Notes: a model not told the origin generated them from the sequence alone. Counted from the first letter of the stretch, positions 8,055 to 17,244 are shown. The stretch is DNA of 64,000 nt from Janthinobacterium sp051380735 (GCF_051380735.1 NZ_JBNYXQ010000001.1:372001-436000), one strand, 5' to 3'. Numbers and translations: made by a program.

Positions 8055-8903
8055 ATGACAACCGAACCACGCCTTCCCTTGCCCTCGGCCGCGCGCACCG
8101 TCTTCTTCGTCTCTGACGGCACCGGCATCACTGCCGAGACTTTCGGCCATTCTGTGCTGTCGCAGTTCGAATTGCGCTTTCGCCAGGTGCGCCTGCCCTT
8201 TATCGACACCATGGACAAGGCCTACGAGGCGGCGCGCAAGATCAACGAAGCCTTCGCCACGGACGGCCAGCGCCCGATCATCTTTTCGACGCTGGTCAAG
8301 GCCGACCTGTCGGCCGTGATCCGCAAGTCCAGCGGCATGCACATGGACCTGATCCAGACGTTCGTGGCGCCGCTGGAGCAGGAACTGGGCGTCATGTCGA
8401 CCCATACCATCGGCCGCTCGCACAATATCGTCGACAGCGAGGAATACAAAAACCGCATCGAGGCGATCAATTATTCGCTGGCGCACGACGATGGCCAGTC
8501 GCATAAAAACCTGTCCTCGGCCGACGTCATTCTGGTCGGCGTATCGCGTTCGGGCAAGACCCCAACCAGCCTGTACCTGGCGATGCAGTACGGCATCAAA
8601 GCCGCCAACTACCCGCTGATTCCCGACGATTTCGAGCGCGACAAGCTGCCCTCGGCCTTGTACGAATTCAAGAATAAAATTTTTGGATTAAGCATTACGC
8701 CCGAACGTTTGTCGGAAATACGCAACGAAAGAAGGGCTGGCAGCAAGTATGCGGCGATTGAGAACTGCCGCTACGAGGTCAACGAGGCAGAAAAAATGAT
8801 GAAACGCGAGGGCATACGCTGGCTGTCATCGACCACCAAGTCGATCGAAGAGATTTCCACCACGATCCTGCAGGAGATCAAGCCGAACCGGCGCGAGTAC
8901 TGA
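8055..8903 (+). CDS. ppsR: PEP synthase regulatory protein (kinase/pyrophosphorylase)
   Basis: A 282-residue DUF299 protein that uses ADP to phosphorylate PEP synthase on threonine and phosphate to remove it. The opening RTVFFVSDGTGITAETFGHS is diagnostic. The P-loop-like motif GVSRSGKTPTSLYLAMQYG begins at residue 162. The C-terminus contains RYEVNEAEKMMKREGIRWLS and STTKSIEEISTTIL, as in the family. The ATG at 8055 gives the usual family length; an in-frame start 42 nt upstream is less likely. The two starts of the ppsA/ppsR pair are 150 bp apart. Confidence 0.96.
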   Translation: MTTEPRLPLPSAARTVFFVSDGTGITAETFGHSVLSQFELRFRQVRLPFIDTMDKAYEAARKINEAFATDGQRPIIFSTLVKADLSAVIRKSSGMHMDLIQTFVAPLEQELGVMSTHTIGRSHNIVDSEEYKNRIEAINYSLAHDDGQSHKNLSSADVILVGVSRSGKTPTSLYLAMQYGIKAANYPLIPDDFERDKLPSALYEFKNKIFGLSITPERLSEIRNERRAGSKYAAIENCRYEVNEAEKMMKREGIRWLSSTTKSIEEISTTILQEIKPNRREY

Positions 8904-9015
8904 TGTAAAAACAGACCATTGCGCCAGGGCCGTTTAGTTAACGCCCTTACGCCACCAGTAAACCTGCAAAACGGATTAAAGCCCCTGTCGCCCGCACAGG
9001 CCCTCCGGGCCAAGC

Positions 9016-9112
9016 GGGCCCGAAAAATGTCGAGGGCAAGGCGCAGCGACGACGACAGTACGCATGTACGGCTATGGAGCTGCAACGCCGCCATCGGCAT
9101 TTTCTCGGGCTC
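9016..9112. repeat. Long centre-symmetric intergenic palindrome
   Basis: Outer arms GCCCGAAAAATG (9018-9029) and CATTTTCTCGGGC (9098-9110) pair with one bulge. Inner segments (CGAGGGCAAGGCGCAGC against GCTGCAACGCCGCCATCGG) pair imperfectly. The centre is GTACGCATGTAC (9058-9069). Arms and core share the same midpoint (about 9063), so this is one extended cruciform/hairpin element of about 95 bp. It lies between ppsR and the convergent methyltransferase gene. The look is that of a dispersed chromosomal repeat, but copy number cannot be judged here. Confidence 0.6.
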
Positions 9113-9184
9113 GCGTTTCCGCCCGCCATTTTTAAGTTTTTACGCCTTGCGCCTTACGCCTTTAAATACGTCAGGCACCTTAAC

Positions 9185-9970
9185 TTACTTCTGACTCTGG
9201 CGCAGCTGCTCAAAAAAACACACGGCAGCGCAAGCGGCAACATTGAGCGACTCAATCTGTCCCAGATGCGGTATCACCACCTGGTGCGTGGCCATCGACA
9301 GTAAATCGTCGGCCACGCCCTGCCCTTCATGGCCAAACAGCCAGGCCACCGGCTGGCACAGGTCGACGTCGTACAACTGTTTGGTGGCATAGCCGCTGGT
9401 GGCCAGGGTCGCCACCTGCGCGTTCGACACCAGCGCGGCCAGGTCGACGTTTTCAAAGATATCGAGCACAAAGTGGGCGCCCATCGCCGCGCGCAGTACC
9501 TTGGGCGACCAGCAAAAAGCCGTACCGGCGCTGCAATACACCTGCGTGATCCCGGCTGCTGCCGCGCTGCGCAAAATTGAGCCGACATTGCCTGGATCCT
9601 GCAGGTTATCGAGCAGCACCGCCGATACCGTCATCGGGGCCGTTACCGCCCGCTCGGGCGTCTCGATCAAAAACATCACGCCAACGCCATGCTCGACCTG
9701 GCTGACAGCGTTGTAAAGCGCATCAGGCAGGCCCAGCACATGGGCGCGTTGGCTTTCCAGTTGGCCGACAATCTCCATCACTTCAGGATTGCGCACGGCG
9801 CTTTCGCTGACGATGCACTGCCCGGGCAGGCCGCGCAACTGCAAATAGGACTGGCACAGATGGACGCCGTCGAGCAGCGTACGGCCCGACTTTCGGCGCG
9901 CCTGCGAACTGCCGGCCAGTTTCAGCAAGTCCTTGTACTGCGCGTTGTCGCGCGAGGTGATGGTCTTCAT
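9185..9970 (-). CDS. SpoU/TrmH family RNA 2'-O-methyltransferase
   Basis: A 261-residue SPOUT methyltransferase that uses SAM to methylate a ribose in rRNA or tRNA. Residues 1-95 form a substrate-binding N-terminal domain (SRDNAQYKDLLKLAGSSQAR; GRTLLDGVHLCQSYL). The catalytic knot has motif 1 LLDNLQDPGNVGSILRSAAA, motif 2 WLFGHEGQGV and motif 3 IPHLGQIESLNVAACAAVCF. It resembles RlmB/TsnR-type enzymes, but the target nucleotide cannot be assigned. It overlaps rnhB by 4 nt (ATGA) and is the last gene of the rpsB-to-lpx block. Confidence 0.92.
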   Translation of the reverse strand: MKTITSRDNAQYKDLLKLAGSSQARRKSGRTLLDGVHLCQSYLQLRGLPGQCIVSESAVRNPEVMEIVGQLESQRAHVLGLPDALYNAVSQVEHGVGVMFLIETPERAVTAPMTVSAVLLDNLQDPGNVGSILRSAAAAGITQVYCSAGTAFCWSPKVLRAAMGAHFVLDIFENVDLAALVSNAQVATLATSGYATKQLYDVDLCQPVAWLFGHEGQGVADDLLSMATHQVVIPHLGQIESLNVAACAAVCFFEQLRQSQK

Positions 9971-10605
9971 GCGGCCTCCTCCTGCGCGCCAAACAGTGCA
10001 ATCACATTGCGCACCGGTGCGAACGAGCGGCGGTGTACGGGCGAGGCGCCATGCAGGTGCAAGCGCTCGATATGCAATTTGGTGCCATAGCCTTTGTGCT
10101 GGTCGAAGCAGTATTCGGGATACTGCGCGTGCAAGCGCACCAGCGCGGCGTCGCGCGCCGTCTTGGCCAGGATAGAGGCGGCCGAGATTGCATCGACCTT
10201 GTCGTCGCCACCGATAATGGCCATGCCGCGCACAGCCATCACGGGGCAGCGGTTGCCATCGATCAGGGCCAGGGTCGGCACAGTGGCCAGTGCTTCGACT
10301 GCGCGGCGCATGGCCAGCATCGATGCCTGCAAGATGTTCAGGCGGTCGATCTCTTCTTCCGACGCTTCGGCGATCGCCCAGGCCAGCGCCTTGGCACGGA
10401 TCTGCGGCGCCAGCAAATCACGCTTGGCTTCGCTCAGCTTTTTCGAGTCGCGCAGGCCGTCGATGGGTTGATTCGAGTCGAGGATCACGGCGGCGGCAAA
10501 CACGGGGCCGGCCAACGGACCGCGCCCTGCCTCGTCGACGCCGCAAATGATGTCATCAGGCGAGAATGGCAAGTCGTCAAACAGGCCGGGATAGCTATTT
10601 TTCAC
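9967..10605 (-). CDS. rnhB: Ribonuclease HII
   Basis: A 212-residue RNase HII that cuts the RNA strand of RNA-DNA hybrids and starts ribonucleotide excision repair. The active-site opening DIICGVDEAGRGPLAGPVFA places the first acidic pair at Asp24/Glu25. Further marks are RDSKKLSEAKRDLLAP, the DKVDAISAASILAKTARDA segment and FDQHKGYGTKLH near the C-terminus. It follows lpxB by 26 nt, the same lpxB-rnhB order as in E. coli, but dnaE, next in E. coli, is replaced here by an RNA methyltransferase gene. Confidence 0.96.
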   Translation of the reverse strand: MKNSYPGLFDDLPFSPDDIICGVDEAGRGPLAGPVFAAAVILDSNQPIDGLRDSKKLSEAKRDLLAPQIRAKALAWAIAEASEEEIDRLNILQASMLAMRRAVEALATVPTLALIDGNRCPVMAVRGMAIIGGDDKVDAISAASILAKTARDAALVRLHAQYPEYCFDQHKGYGTKLHIERLHLHGASPVHRRSFAPVRNVIALFGAQEEAA

Positions 10606-10631
10606 GTTAAATCTTTTTCAGTTACTGTCAG

Positions 10632-11795
10632 TTACTTCGTGTTGGCGGCGATCACCTGCATTACCGCGTTGGCGCTGTCGCGCGCACTGTCACGCAGCAG
10701 GCTGTGGTGCATATCGGTAAAGCGCTGCACCAGGCGCAAGCGGCCGGGAATGTCGCTCAGCTGCTGCCATACAGCGTCGGCCAGCGCTTCGGGACTGGCG
10801 GCGTTCTGCAACAGCTCAGGCACCAGATAGTCGCGCGCCAGGATATTGGGCAGGCCTATCCACGGCTGGTAGCCCATGTGGCGCATGATTTCCCACGAGG
10901 CGCGCATCATCTTGTAGGCGATCACCATCGGCTTTTTATATAGCGCCACTTCCAGCGAGGCCGTGCCGGAGGCGACCAGCACCGCGTCGGCAGCGCAGAT
11001 TGCAGTATGCGAGCCGCCGTCCGTCAGCATGATCTCGATATCCTGCAGGCCGGCCTCTTTCACCAGTTGCAGGAAATACTGGCGCTGCTTTTCGCCCGCC
11101 ATCGGCGCCAAAAAGCGCAACGAACGGTCGCGCGCCAGCAGCAGCTTGCAGGCGGAAACAAACGCCACCGTATTGTATTTGAGTTCGCCCATGCGGCTGC
11201 CCGGCATCAGGGTCACCACATTGGCGTCTTCAGGCAAACCTAGCGTGCGGCGCGCGGCCGCTTCGTCGGGCTGCAAGGGAATCATCTCGGCCAGCGGATG
11301 GCCGACATAGGTCACCGGCACGCCGGCCTTGCGGTAGATCGCTTCCTCGAACGGGAAGATCACCAGCATGTGCGAGACGGCCTTGATGATCTTCTTGATG
11401 CGCCCGCCGCGCCAGGCCCAGATCTGCGGTCCGATATAGTGCACGGTCGGGATGCCGGCCGCTTTCAGCTGCTGTTCCAGGCCCAGGTTGAAGCCTGGAT
11501 AGTCGGCGCCGATAAACACGGCCGGGCGCTCGGCGATCAACTGGTCGCGCAGCTTGTTCTGGATGCCCTTGATTTCGCGGTAGCGGGGAATGATCTCGAA
11601 CAGCCCGCGCACGGTCAGTTTTTCCAGCGGCCAGTCCGAGACAAAGCCCTGGGCCGCCATATGCTCGCCGCCGATGCCGTGAAAGCGCGCGCCGGGCAGC
11701 TGTGGCGCGAGGCCGGACAGCAGCCGGCTGGCCAGCAGGTCGCCCGACACCTCGCCGGCCACCATGGCGACAGCAAGCTTATCGGACGATGCCAC
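10632..11795 (-). CDS. lpxB: Lipid-A-disaccharide synthase
   Basis: A 387-residue GT19 glycosyltransferase at the inner face of the inner membrane that joins UDP-diacylglucosamine and lipid X into the lipid A disaccharide. Family motifs: VAMVAGEVSGDLLASRLLSG near the N-terminus, FHGIGGEHMAAQGF, YIGPQIWAWRGGRIKKI, FPFEEAIYRKAGVPVTYVGHP, LMPGSRMGELKYN, and the C-terminal SGTASLEVALYKKPMVIAYK. It overlaps lpxA by 17 nt, so coupled translation is likely. Confidence 0.97.
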   Translation of the reverse strand: MASSDKLAVAMVAGEVSGDLLASRLLSGLAPQLPGARFHGIGGEHMAAQGFVSDWPLEKLTVRGLFEIIPRYREIKGIQNKLRDQLIAERPAVFIGADYPGFNLGLEQQLKAAGIPTVHYIGPQIWAWRGGRIKKIIKAVSHMLVIFPFEEAIYRKAGVPVTYVGHPLAEMIPLQPDEAAARRTLGLPEDANVVTLMPGSRMGELKYNTVAFVSACKLLLARDRSLRFLAPMAGEKQRQYFLQLVKEAGLQDIEIMLTDGGSHTAICAADAVLVASGTASLEVALYKKPMVIAYKMMRASWEIMRHMGYQPWIGLPNILARDYLVPELLQNAASPEALADAVWQQLSDIPGRLRLVQRFTDMHHSLLRDSARDSANAVMQVIAANTK

Positions 11796-12570
11796 GCGAG
11801 GCCACGCCGAGGAATTCGCGCATGGCGCGGATATGTTCTGCCACGTCAGGCGCGCTGTCCTGCTCTTCTTCGAACAGCGCCGCCTTTGATTCTTCCAGGG
11901 TCAGGCCCGAACGGTAGATCAGTTTGTAAGCAGTGCGTATGCCGTTGATCTGCTCGCGCGTAAAGCCGCGGCGCTTCAAGCCTTCGATATTGACGCCGTG
12001 CGCGGCCGCCGGATTGCCGTTTAACAGCACGAACGGCGGCACATCCTGCGTCAGGCTGGTGCTCATACCGACAAAGGCGTGCGCGCCGATCTTGCAGAAC
12101 TGGTGGACGTTGGCAAAACCGCTCATGATGACCCAGTCGCCGATCTCCACGTGGCCCGCCAGTTGGGCATTGTTGGAGAAAATCGTGTGGCTGCCCACCT
12201 GGCAGTCGTGCGCCAGATGCACATAGGCCGAGATCCAGTTGTCATTGCCCAGGCGCGTCACGCCGCCGCCCTGTACCGTACCGGTGTTGAAGGTACAGAA
12301 TTCGCGGATGGTGTTGCGGTCGCCAATTTCCAGGCGGGTCGCCTCGCCCGCCCATTTTTTATCCTGCGGCTGCGCGCCGATCGAGGAAAACTGGAACAGA
12401 TGATTGTCCGCACCGATGGTGGTATGGCCGTCGATCACCACATGCGGGCCGACCTTGGTGCCGGCGGCGATGCGCACGTGCGGCCCGATGATGGTGTACG
12501 GACCCACCTCGACCGAGCTGTCGAGCTCGGCCTTCGGGTCGATCACCGCGGTGGGGTGGATGGCCGCCAT
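11779..12570 (-). CDS. lpxA: UDP-N-acetylglucosamine acyltransferase
   Basis: A 263-residue left-handed beta-helix trimer that attaches a 3-hydroxyacyl chain from ACP to UDP-GlcNAc, the first step of lipid A synthesis. Hexapeptide repeats run from IHPTAVIDPKAELDSSVEVG to about residue 180. The catalytic histidine is in LAHDCQVGSHTIF (His121). The C-terminal helical domain carries NIEGLKRRGFTREQINGIR. It starts 1 nt after the fabZ stop. Confidence 0.97.
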   Translation of the reverse strand: MAAIHPTAVIDPKAELDSSVEVGPYTIIGPHVRIAAGTKVGPHVVIDGHTTIGADNHLFQFSSIGAQPQDKKWAGEATRLEIGDRNTIREFCTFNTGTVQGGGVTRLGNDNWISAYVHLAHDCQVGSHTIFSNNAQLAGHVEIGDWVIMSGFANVHQFCKIGAHAFVGMSTSLTQDVPPFVLLNGNPAAAHGVNIEGLKRRGFTREQINGIRTAYKLIYRSGLTLEESKAALFEEEQDSAPDVAEHIRAMREFLGVASRGIVR

Positions 12571-12571
12571 C

Positions 12572-13057
12572 TTACTGCCCCGCAGGCTGGCTTGCGTCCT
12601 GCGAACTGCGGATGGTGCACATCAGTTCCGCTTCCAGTGCCACTTTACCGTCGACCGTGCCGACTGCCTTGTATTTCCAGATACCGCGCGACACGCGCAG
12701 GATTTCGACGTCCATCTTCAGCTGGTCGCCCGGCTCCACCGGACGCTTGAAGCGCGCGTTGTCGATGCCGACGAAATACACCACCGAATTTTCGTCAGGC
12801 TTGACGCCCATCGACAGGAACGACAGCAAGGCGGCCGTCTGCGCCAGCGCTTCGATCATCAGCACGCCCGGCATTACCGGCTTGTGCGGGAAGTGGCCCT
12901 GGAAGAACTCTTCGTTGACCGTCACGTTCTTGATGGCGGTGATAGTTTTGTTGGCCTCCCAGTTCAGCACGCGGTCCACCAACAGCAGCGGATAGCGGTG
13001 TGGCAGCAGCGATTTGATGGCCAGGATGTCGAGGGTCTTGTTTTCGGTAGTCGTCAT
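12572..13057 (-). CDS. fabZ: 3-hydroxyacyl-ACP dehydratase FabZ
   Basis: A 161-residue hot-dog fold dehydratase of fatty acid elongation, competing with LpxA/LpxD for 3-hydroxyacyl-ACP. Active-site segment FFQGHFPHKPVMPGVLMIEA has His55 and Glu69; PHRYPLLLVDRV is the conserved N-terminal strand. It overlaps lpxD by 4 nt and precedes lpxA by 1 nt, which keeps lipid A and phospholipid synthesis enzymes in one transcript. Confidence 0.97.
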   Translation of the reverse strand: MTTTENKTLDILAIKSLLPHRYPLLLVDRVLNWEANKTITAIKNVTVNEEFFQGHFPHKPVMPGVLMIEALAQTAALLSFLSMGVKPDENSVVYFVGIDNARFKRPVEPGDQLKMDVEILRVSRGIWKYKAVGTVDGKVALEAELMCTIRSSQDASQPAGQ

Positions 13058-14109
13058 TTTTCGTCTTGCTTGGTCAGTGTTTTAATGGTTTTTTCCAGCG
13101 CGCGTATCTTCTCGCGCATGCTGCTGAGATTGCGCACGATGGCGGCGCTTTTTTCCCAGTCGGCGTTTTTCGCCAGCGGGTAAAAGCCGGTGTACTGGCC
13201 CGGCTCCAGGATAGAGCGCGAGACCATGCTGCCCGAGCCCACATGGACCCGGTCGGCGATCGTCAGGTGGCCCAGCACCATGGCGGCGCCGCCAAAGGTG
13301 CAGTATTTGCCAATCACGGCGCTGCCGGCCACGCCAACGCAGCCGGCCATGGCGGTGTGCGCGCCGATATGGCAGTTGTGGCCGATCTGGATCTGGTTGT
13401 CGAGCTTGACGCCGTCTTCGATAATGGTGTCGGCCAGCGCGCCACGGTCGATGGTGGTGTTGGCGCCGATATCAACATCGTCGCCGATTACCACCCTGCC
13501 CGTTTGCGGAATCTTGATATACACGCCGCCTTCGTTGGCAAAGCCGAAACCGTCGGTGCCGATCACGGCGCCCGAATGGATGATGCCGCGTGCGCCGATC
13601 ACGCAACGCGCGTGAAAGGTGACGTTGGCCAGCAGTTGCGTACCTTCGCCAATCACCGCGTCGCGGCCGATCACGCAGCCGGGCCCGATCATGCAGCCGG
13701 CAGCGACCACGGCGCCCGCTTCGATCACGGCACGCGCGCCGATGGAAGCAGTCGGATCGATCTGTGCGGAAGAGTCGACGATGGCGCTGGCGTGTATGCC
13801 TGCCGGTGCCTTGATCTCGGTCAGGGCGGCGAAAAACTGCGCCGCGCGGGCAAAATACACGTAAGGATTCGGTGTCACGATGCGCGCGCCGGCATACTCG
13901 CCGTTAATCAGCGCGTCGTCGGCCGGTGTCAGTATCAGTGCGGCAGCGCCACTGCTGGCAGCCTGCGCGCGAAATTTGCTATTGCTGAGAAAGCTGATGT
14001 GCGAAGCGCCGGCGTCGGCCAGCGGTGCGATGCCTGTTACTTCCAGGTTGGCATCGCCTGCCAGTTGTCCGCCGAAGCGTTCGACCAATTCACCTAGTCG
14101 AGTGCCCAT
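13054..14109 (-). CDS. lpxD: UDP-3-O-acylglucosamine N-acyltransferase
   Basis: A 351-residue left-handed beta-helix acyltransferase, the third step of lipid A synthesis. The N-terminal uridine-binding domain (GTRLGELVERFGGQLAGDAN; HISFLSNSKFRAQAASSGAA) precedes a long hexapeptide-repeat helix from about residue 100 to 300. The catalytic His lies in QIQIGHNCHIGAHT. The C-terminal helix (MREKIRALEKTIKTLTK) completes the ACP-binding trimer. The 149-nt gap to the upstream skp gene holds a long palindrome. Confidence 0.96.
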   Translation of the reverse strand: MGTRLGELVERFGGQLAGDANLEVTGIAPLADAGASHISFLSNSKFRAQAASSGAAALILTPADDALINGEYAGARIVTPNPYVYFARAAQFFAALTEIKAPAGIHASAIVDSSAQIDPTASIGARAVIEAGAVVAAGCMIGPGCVIGRDAVIGEGTQLLANVTFHARCVIGARGIIHSGAVIGTDGFGFANEGGVYIKIPQTGRVVIGDDVDIGANTTIDRGALADTIIEDGVKLDNQIQIGHNCHIGAHTAMAGCVGVAGSAVIGKYCTFGGAAMVLGHLTIADRVHVGSGSMVSRSILEPGQYTGFYPLAKNADWEKSAAIVRNLSSMREKIRALEKTIKTLTKQDEK

Positions 14110-14128
14110 CTATGAAACCCCTATAAAA

Positions 14129-14246
14129 ACGCCTGCCAGTGCCTACTGCGCGGCGCGATTTGCGGTTTCCGATGCTCACTGTGCCTACGCACAGCTCCGC
14201 GTCTCAACCACAGCTCACATCCGCTCGCTACGGCACTGTCAGGCGT
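14129..14246. repeat. Long centre-symmetric palindrome inside the skp-lpxD gap
   Basis: Arms ACGCCTGCCAGTGCC (14129-14143) and GGCACTGTCAGGCGT (14232-14246) pair with a single mismatch. The centre CTGTGC-CTAC-GCACAG (14179-14194) shares the same midpoint (about 14187), and the segments between pair partly. The element is about 118 bp and sits within a minus-strand operon, so it would be transcribed as a large hairpin between skp and lpxD. Its architecture resembles the element at 9016-9112. Confidence 0.65.
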
Positions 14247-14258
14247 AAAACCGTTCTA

Positions 14259-14777
14259 TTACTTGTCCAGCGCCTTCAATACCTTGTCGGTAATGTCGAT
14301 GCGCGGGCTGGCCCACAGGGCTTCCTGCAGCACGATGTCATAGCCTTCGACATGCGCGATTTGCTGGATGATGCTATTGGCTTTTTCCGCGATGGCGCTG
14401 CGCTCTTCGTTGGTGCGCTGGTTCACGTCTTCGCGGAACTCGCGCTGGCGGCGCTGCAGTTCCTTGTCCAGTTCGAAAAATTCGCGCTGGCGCTTGGCGC
14501 GGTCGGCCTCGCTCAAGGTCGGCATGTCGCGTTCGAGCGCTTCATTGGCCACCTTGAAGCGGGCGCCGAGCTCCTGCACCGCTTTTTCGCGCGAGCGGAA
14601 CTCTTCGGCCAGCTTGGCGCTGGCCAGTTTCGCCAGTTTCGACTCGTTATAAATACGTTCGCTGCTGATCCAGGCGATCTTCGATTCCTGGGCCAGTGCG
14701 TGCACCGGCAACAGCGAACTCCAGCACAATGCGATTGCAGCAAGAGACTTGGGCAGGGTGGCGGATGCGGTATTCAT
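14259..14777 (-). CDS. skp: Periplasmic OmpH/Skp family chaperone
   Basis: A 172-residue periplasmic chaperone that holds unfolded outer-membrane proteins on the way to BamA. A signal peptide (residues 1 to about 29, ending PVHALA before QES) precedes the mature part starting KIAWISSERIYNESK. Two long helices rich in Glu, Arg and Gln (about residues 60-140) form the tentacle arms. It lies 49 nt downstream of bamA, the usual order. Confidence 0.93.
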   Translation of the reverse strand: MNTASATLPKSLAAIALCWSSLLPVHALAQESKIAWISSERIYNESKLAKLASAKLAEEFRSREKAVQELGARFKVANEALERDMPTLSEADRAKRQREFFELDKELQRRQREFREDVNQRTNEERSAIAEKANSIIQQIAHVEGYDIVLQEALWASPRIDITDKVLKALDK

Positions 14778-14826
14778 GATACTCCATGGTCAAAATGTGT
14801 AAGCTGGCGCCCCATGCGGATGCCGG

Positions 14827-17163
14827 TCAGAAACCGGTACCCATCTGGAACTGGAAACGTTCCAGGCGGTCGGTCGGCTTGGCGTTCAACGGCTTGGCGT
14901 AGCTCAGCTTGAGCGGGCCCACCGGTGAAATCCAGCTGATCCCCAGACCAGCAGAATAACGCATTTGCGAGATGCGCATCTTTTCGCCTTCCTGATAAAC
15001 CTGGCCGCCGTCAAGGAACCCGAACCAGCGCAAGCTGCGGTCATTGCCCGAGCCGGGGAATGGCATCTGCAACTCGGCGTTGGCGATCATGCGCGAGGCA
15101 CCGCCCAGCGCATCGTTAGTGGTCGGTTCGACCGCACCGAGCGACGAGCTCAGGTAGCCGCGCACCGAACCGATGCCGCCGCCGTAGAAGTTCTTGAAGA
15201 CCGGGTAGACGTGGTTGCCGATGCCGTGGCCGTAATCGAGCTCGCCCTTCAGTGCCAGCGTGACCTTGCTGAACAGGGGACGGAAATACTGGTGCTCATA
15301 AATGGCGCGGAAGTATTTCTGGTCGCCGATCAGGTCGGCCTCGAGGTTGACGCGCTGGTAGCGGCCGATCGATGGCGTCAAGGCGCTGTCGCGGCTGTCG
15401 CGCTGCCAGGCCGCCGTCAGCGGGATGGAATTGGTGGTAGCCGAACCGATGCCGTCCGATGGACCGCCGTTGTCGGTCACATACTGGCGGAAGCGCAGCG
15501 GACTGGTCGAGTCTGTTTCGATCTGCGAGCGCTCGGCGCCGATACCGAAGAAGATGGTGTCGACTTCCGAGAACGGCACGCCGTAGCTGACGCGGCCACC
15601 GGTCTGCTTGATCTTGTAGCTGCCGATGTTCAGCGCCGGCGGTTCGGTGGTGCGCAAGTAAATTTCGAAGCTGCGCGAAATGCCGTCATCCGTGTAGTAC
15701 GGATTGGTCTGCGAAAAAGCGATGGTGCGGCTGTAATGGCTGGTGTTGAGCTCGATGCCTACCGTGTTGCCGCTACCGGCAAAGTTGGCCTGCGAAATCG
15801 ATGCCGACAAGGTGAATTTTTCCGATTGCGAGAACGCGCCGCCGATCAGGAAGTTACCGGTTGGCTTTTCCACCACCGTCACGTTGACGTCGACCTGGTC
15901 GGACGTGCCCTGCGCTTCCGGCGTATCGATGGTCACATCCTTGAAGTAGCCGAGGCGGTCGACACGGTCGCGCGACAGCTTGATCTTGTTGCTGTCGTAC
16001 CAGGATGATTCGAACTGGCGGAATTCGCGGCGTATCACTTCATCGCGGGTGGTGGTATTGCCGGCGATATTCATGTGGCGCACGTAGACGCGCTTGCCCG
16101 GATCGATGAAGAAAGTGAAGCCCACTTCATGCTTTTCGCGGTTGATTTCCGGGTTGGCGTTGACGTTGGCAAACGCGTAGCCGAAGGTGGCCAGGCGATC
16201 CTGGATGCGCTTGTTGGTGGCCGTCAGGCGCGCACCCGAATAGATATCGCCTTCGCGCATCAGGTTCAGCGCCTTGATCTCTTCTTCGCGGCCGAACATC
16301 TCGCCTTCGAACTTGCTGCCGGTGACCTTGTATTTCTCGCCTTCGGTGATATTGATGGTCAGGTAGATGTCTTTTTTATCGGGCGTGATCGACACTTGCG
16401 TCGAGTCGACCTGCATCTCGATATAGCCGCGGTCCAGGTAGTAGGACTTGAGCGACTCGATGTCGCCGGTCAGCTTGGTCTTCGAATACTGGTCGGCCTT
16501 GGTGTACCAGCTGAACCAGCCGCCCGTGTTCAGGGCCAACTGGTCGCGCAACTCCTTGTCGGTAAATGCCTTGTTGCCGACGATATTGATCTGCTTGATG
16601 CGTGCCACGTCGCCCTCGTCGACGGCGAACACCACGTTGACGCGGTTGCGCTCGATCGGCGTGACGGTAGTGGTGATCTTCACGCCATACAGGCCATGCG
16701 ACAGATACTGGCGCTTGAGTTCCTGTTCGGCGCGGTCGACCGAGGCCTTGTCGAAAATCTTCGCCTCGCCGACGCCGATTTCCTTCAACGCCTTGACCAG
16801 CACGTCTTTTTCAAATTCCTTGGTGCCGGTGAATTCCACCGTCGCAATCGCCGGACGTTCCTCGACCAGCACCACCAGCACGTCGCCGTCGGCTTCCAGG
16901 CGCACATCCTTGAACATGCCGGTCGCATACAGCGCCTTGATGGCGGCGATACTCTTCTCGTCGGAGAAGGTCTCGCCGACCTTTACCGGCAGGTAGGCAA
17001 AGACGGTGCCCGCTTCGGTACGCTGGATCCCTTCGACCCGGATGTCCTTGACAGTGAACGGAGCGACAGCAAGCGCATGGCCGGAGCAGAAGGCCAGGAC
17101 GGCGGCGCCGATCAGGCTGCGGCGAAAGGAAGGCAAGGCAATACGAGCAGAATGTAATTTCAT
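14827..17163 (-). CDS. bamA: Outer membrane protein assembly factor BamA
   Basis: A 778-residue Omp85 protein, core of the BAM complex that folds beta-barrels into the outer membrane. It has a signal peptide (residues 1 to about 32, ending GHALA), five POTRA repeats (about 35-430; first FTVKDIRVEGIQRTEAGTVF) and a 16-strand barrel with the conserved GGIGSVRGYLSSSLGAVEPT loop-6 VRGY motif. The C-terminal strand ends FQFQMGTGF with the terminal Phe signal. The ATG at 17163 gives a proper signal peptide; an in-frame start 60 nt upstream does not. It follows rseP in the operon. Confidence 0.97.
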   Translation of the reverse strand: MKLHSARIALPSFRRSLIGAAVLAFCSGHALAVAPFTVKDIRVEGIQRTEAGTVFAYLPVKVGETFSDEKSIAAIKALYATGMFKDVRLEADGDVLVVLVEERPAIATVEFTGTKEFEKDVLVKALKEIGVGEAKIFDKASVDRAEQELKRQYLSHGLYGVKITTTVTPIERNRVNVVFAVDEGDVARIKQINIVGNKAFTDKELRDQLALNTGGWFSWYTKADQYSKTKLTGDIESLKSYYLDRGYIEMQVDSTQVSITPDKKDIYLTINITEGEKYKVTGSKFEGEMFGREEEIKALNLMREGDIYSGARLTATNKRIQDRLATFGYAFANVNANPEINREKHEVGFTFFIDPGKRVYVRHMNIAGNTTTRDEVIRREFRQFESSWYDSNKIKLSRDRVDRLGYFKDVTIDTPEAQGTSDQVDVNVTVVEKPTGNFLIGGAFSQSEKFTLSASISQANFAGSGNTVGIELNTSHYSRTIAFSQTNPYYTDDGISRSFEIYLRTTEPPALNIGSYKIKQTGGRVSYGVPFSEVDTIFFGIGAERSQIETDSTSPLRFRQYVTDNGGPSDGIGSATTNSIPLTAAWQRDSRDSALTPSIGRYQRVNLEADLIGDQKYFRAIYEHQYFRPLFSKVTLALKGELDYGHGIGNHVYPVFKNFYGGGIGSVRGYLSSSLGAVEPTTNDALGGASRMIANAELQMPFPGSGNDRSLRWFGFLDGGQVYQEGEKMRISQMRYSAGLGISWISPVGPLKLSYAKPLNAKPTDRLERFQFQMGTGF

Positions 17164-17244
17164 TGGATAATCAATGGATAAATCAGTGGACAACATACAC
17201 AAAAGATTGCTTGTGCGACTCACGCAATGGCAGGAACAGTGGCA

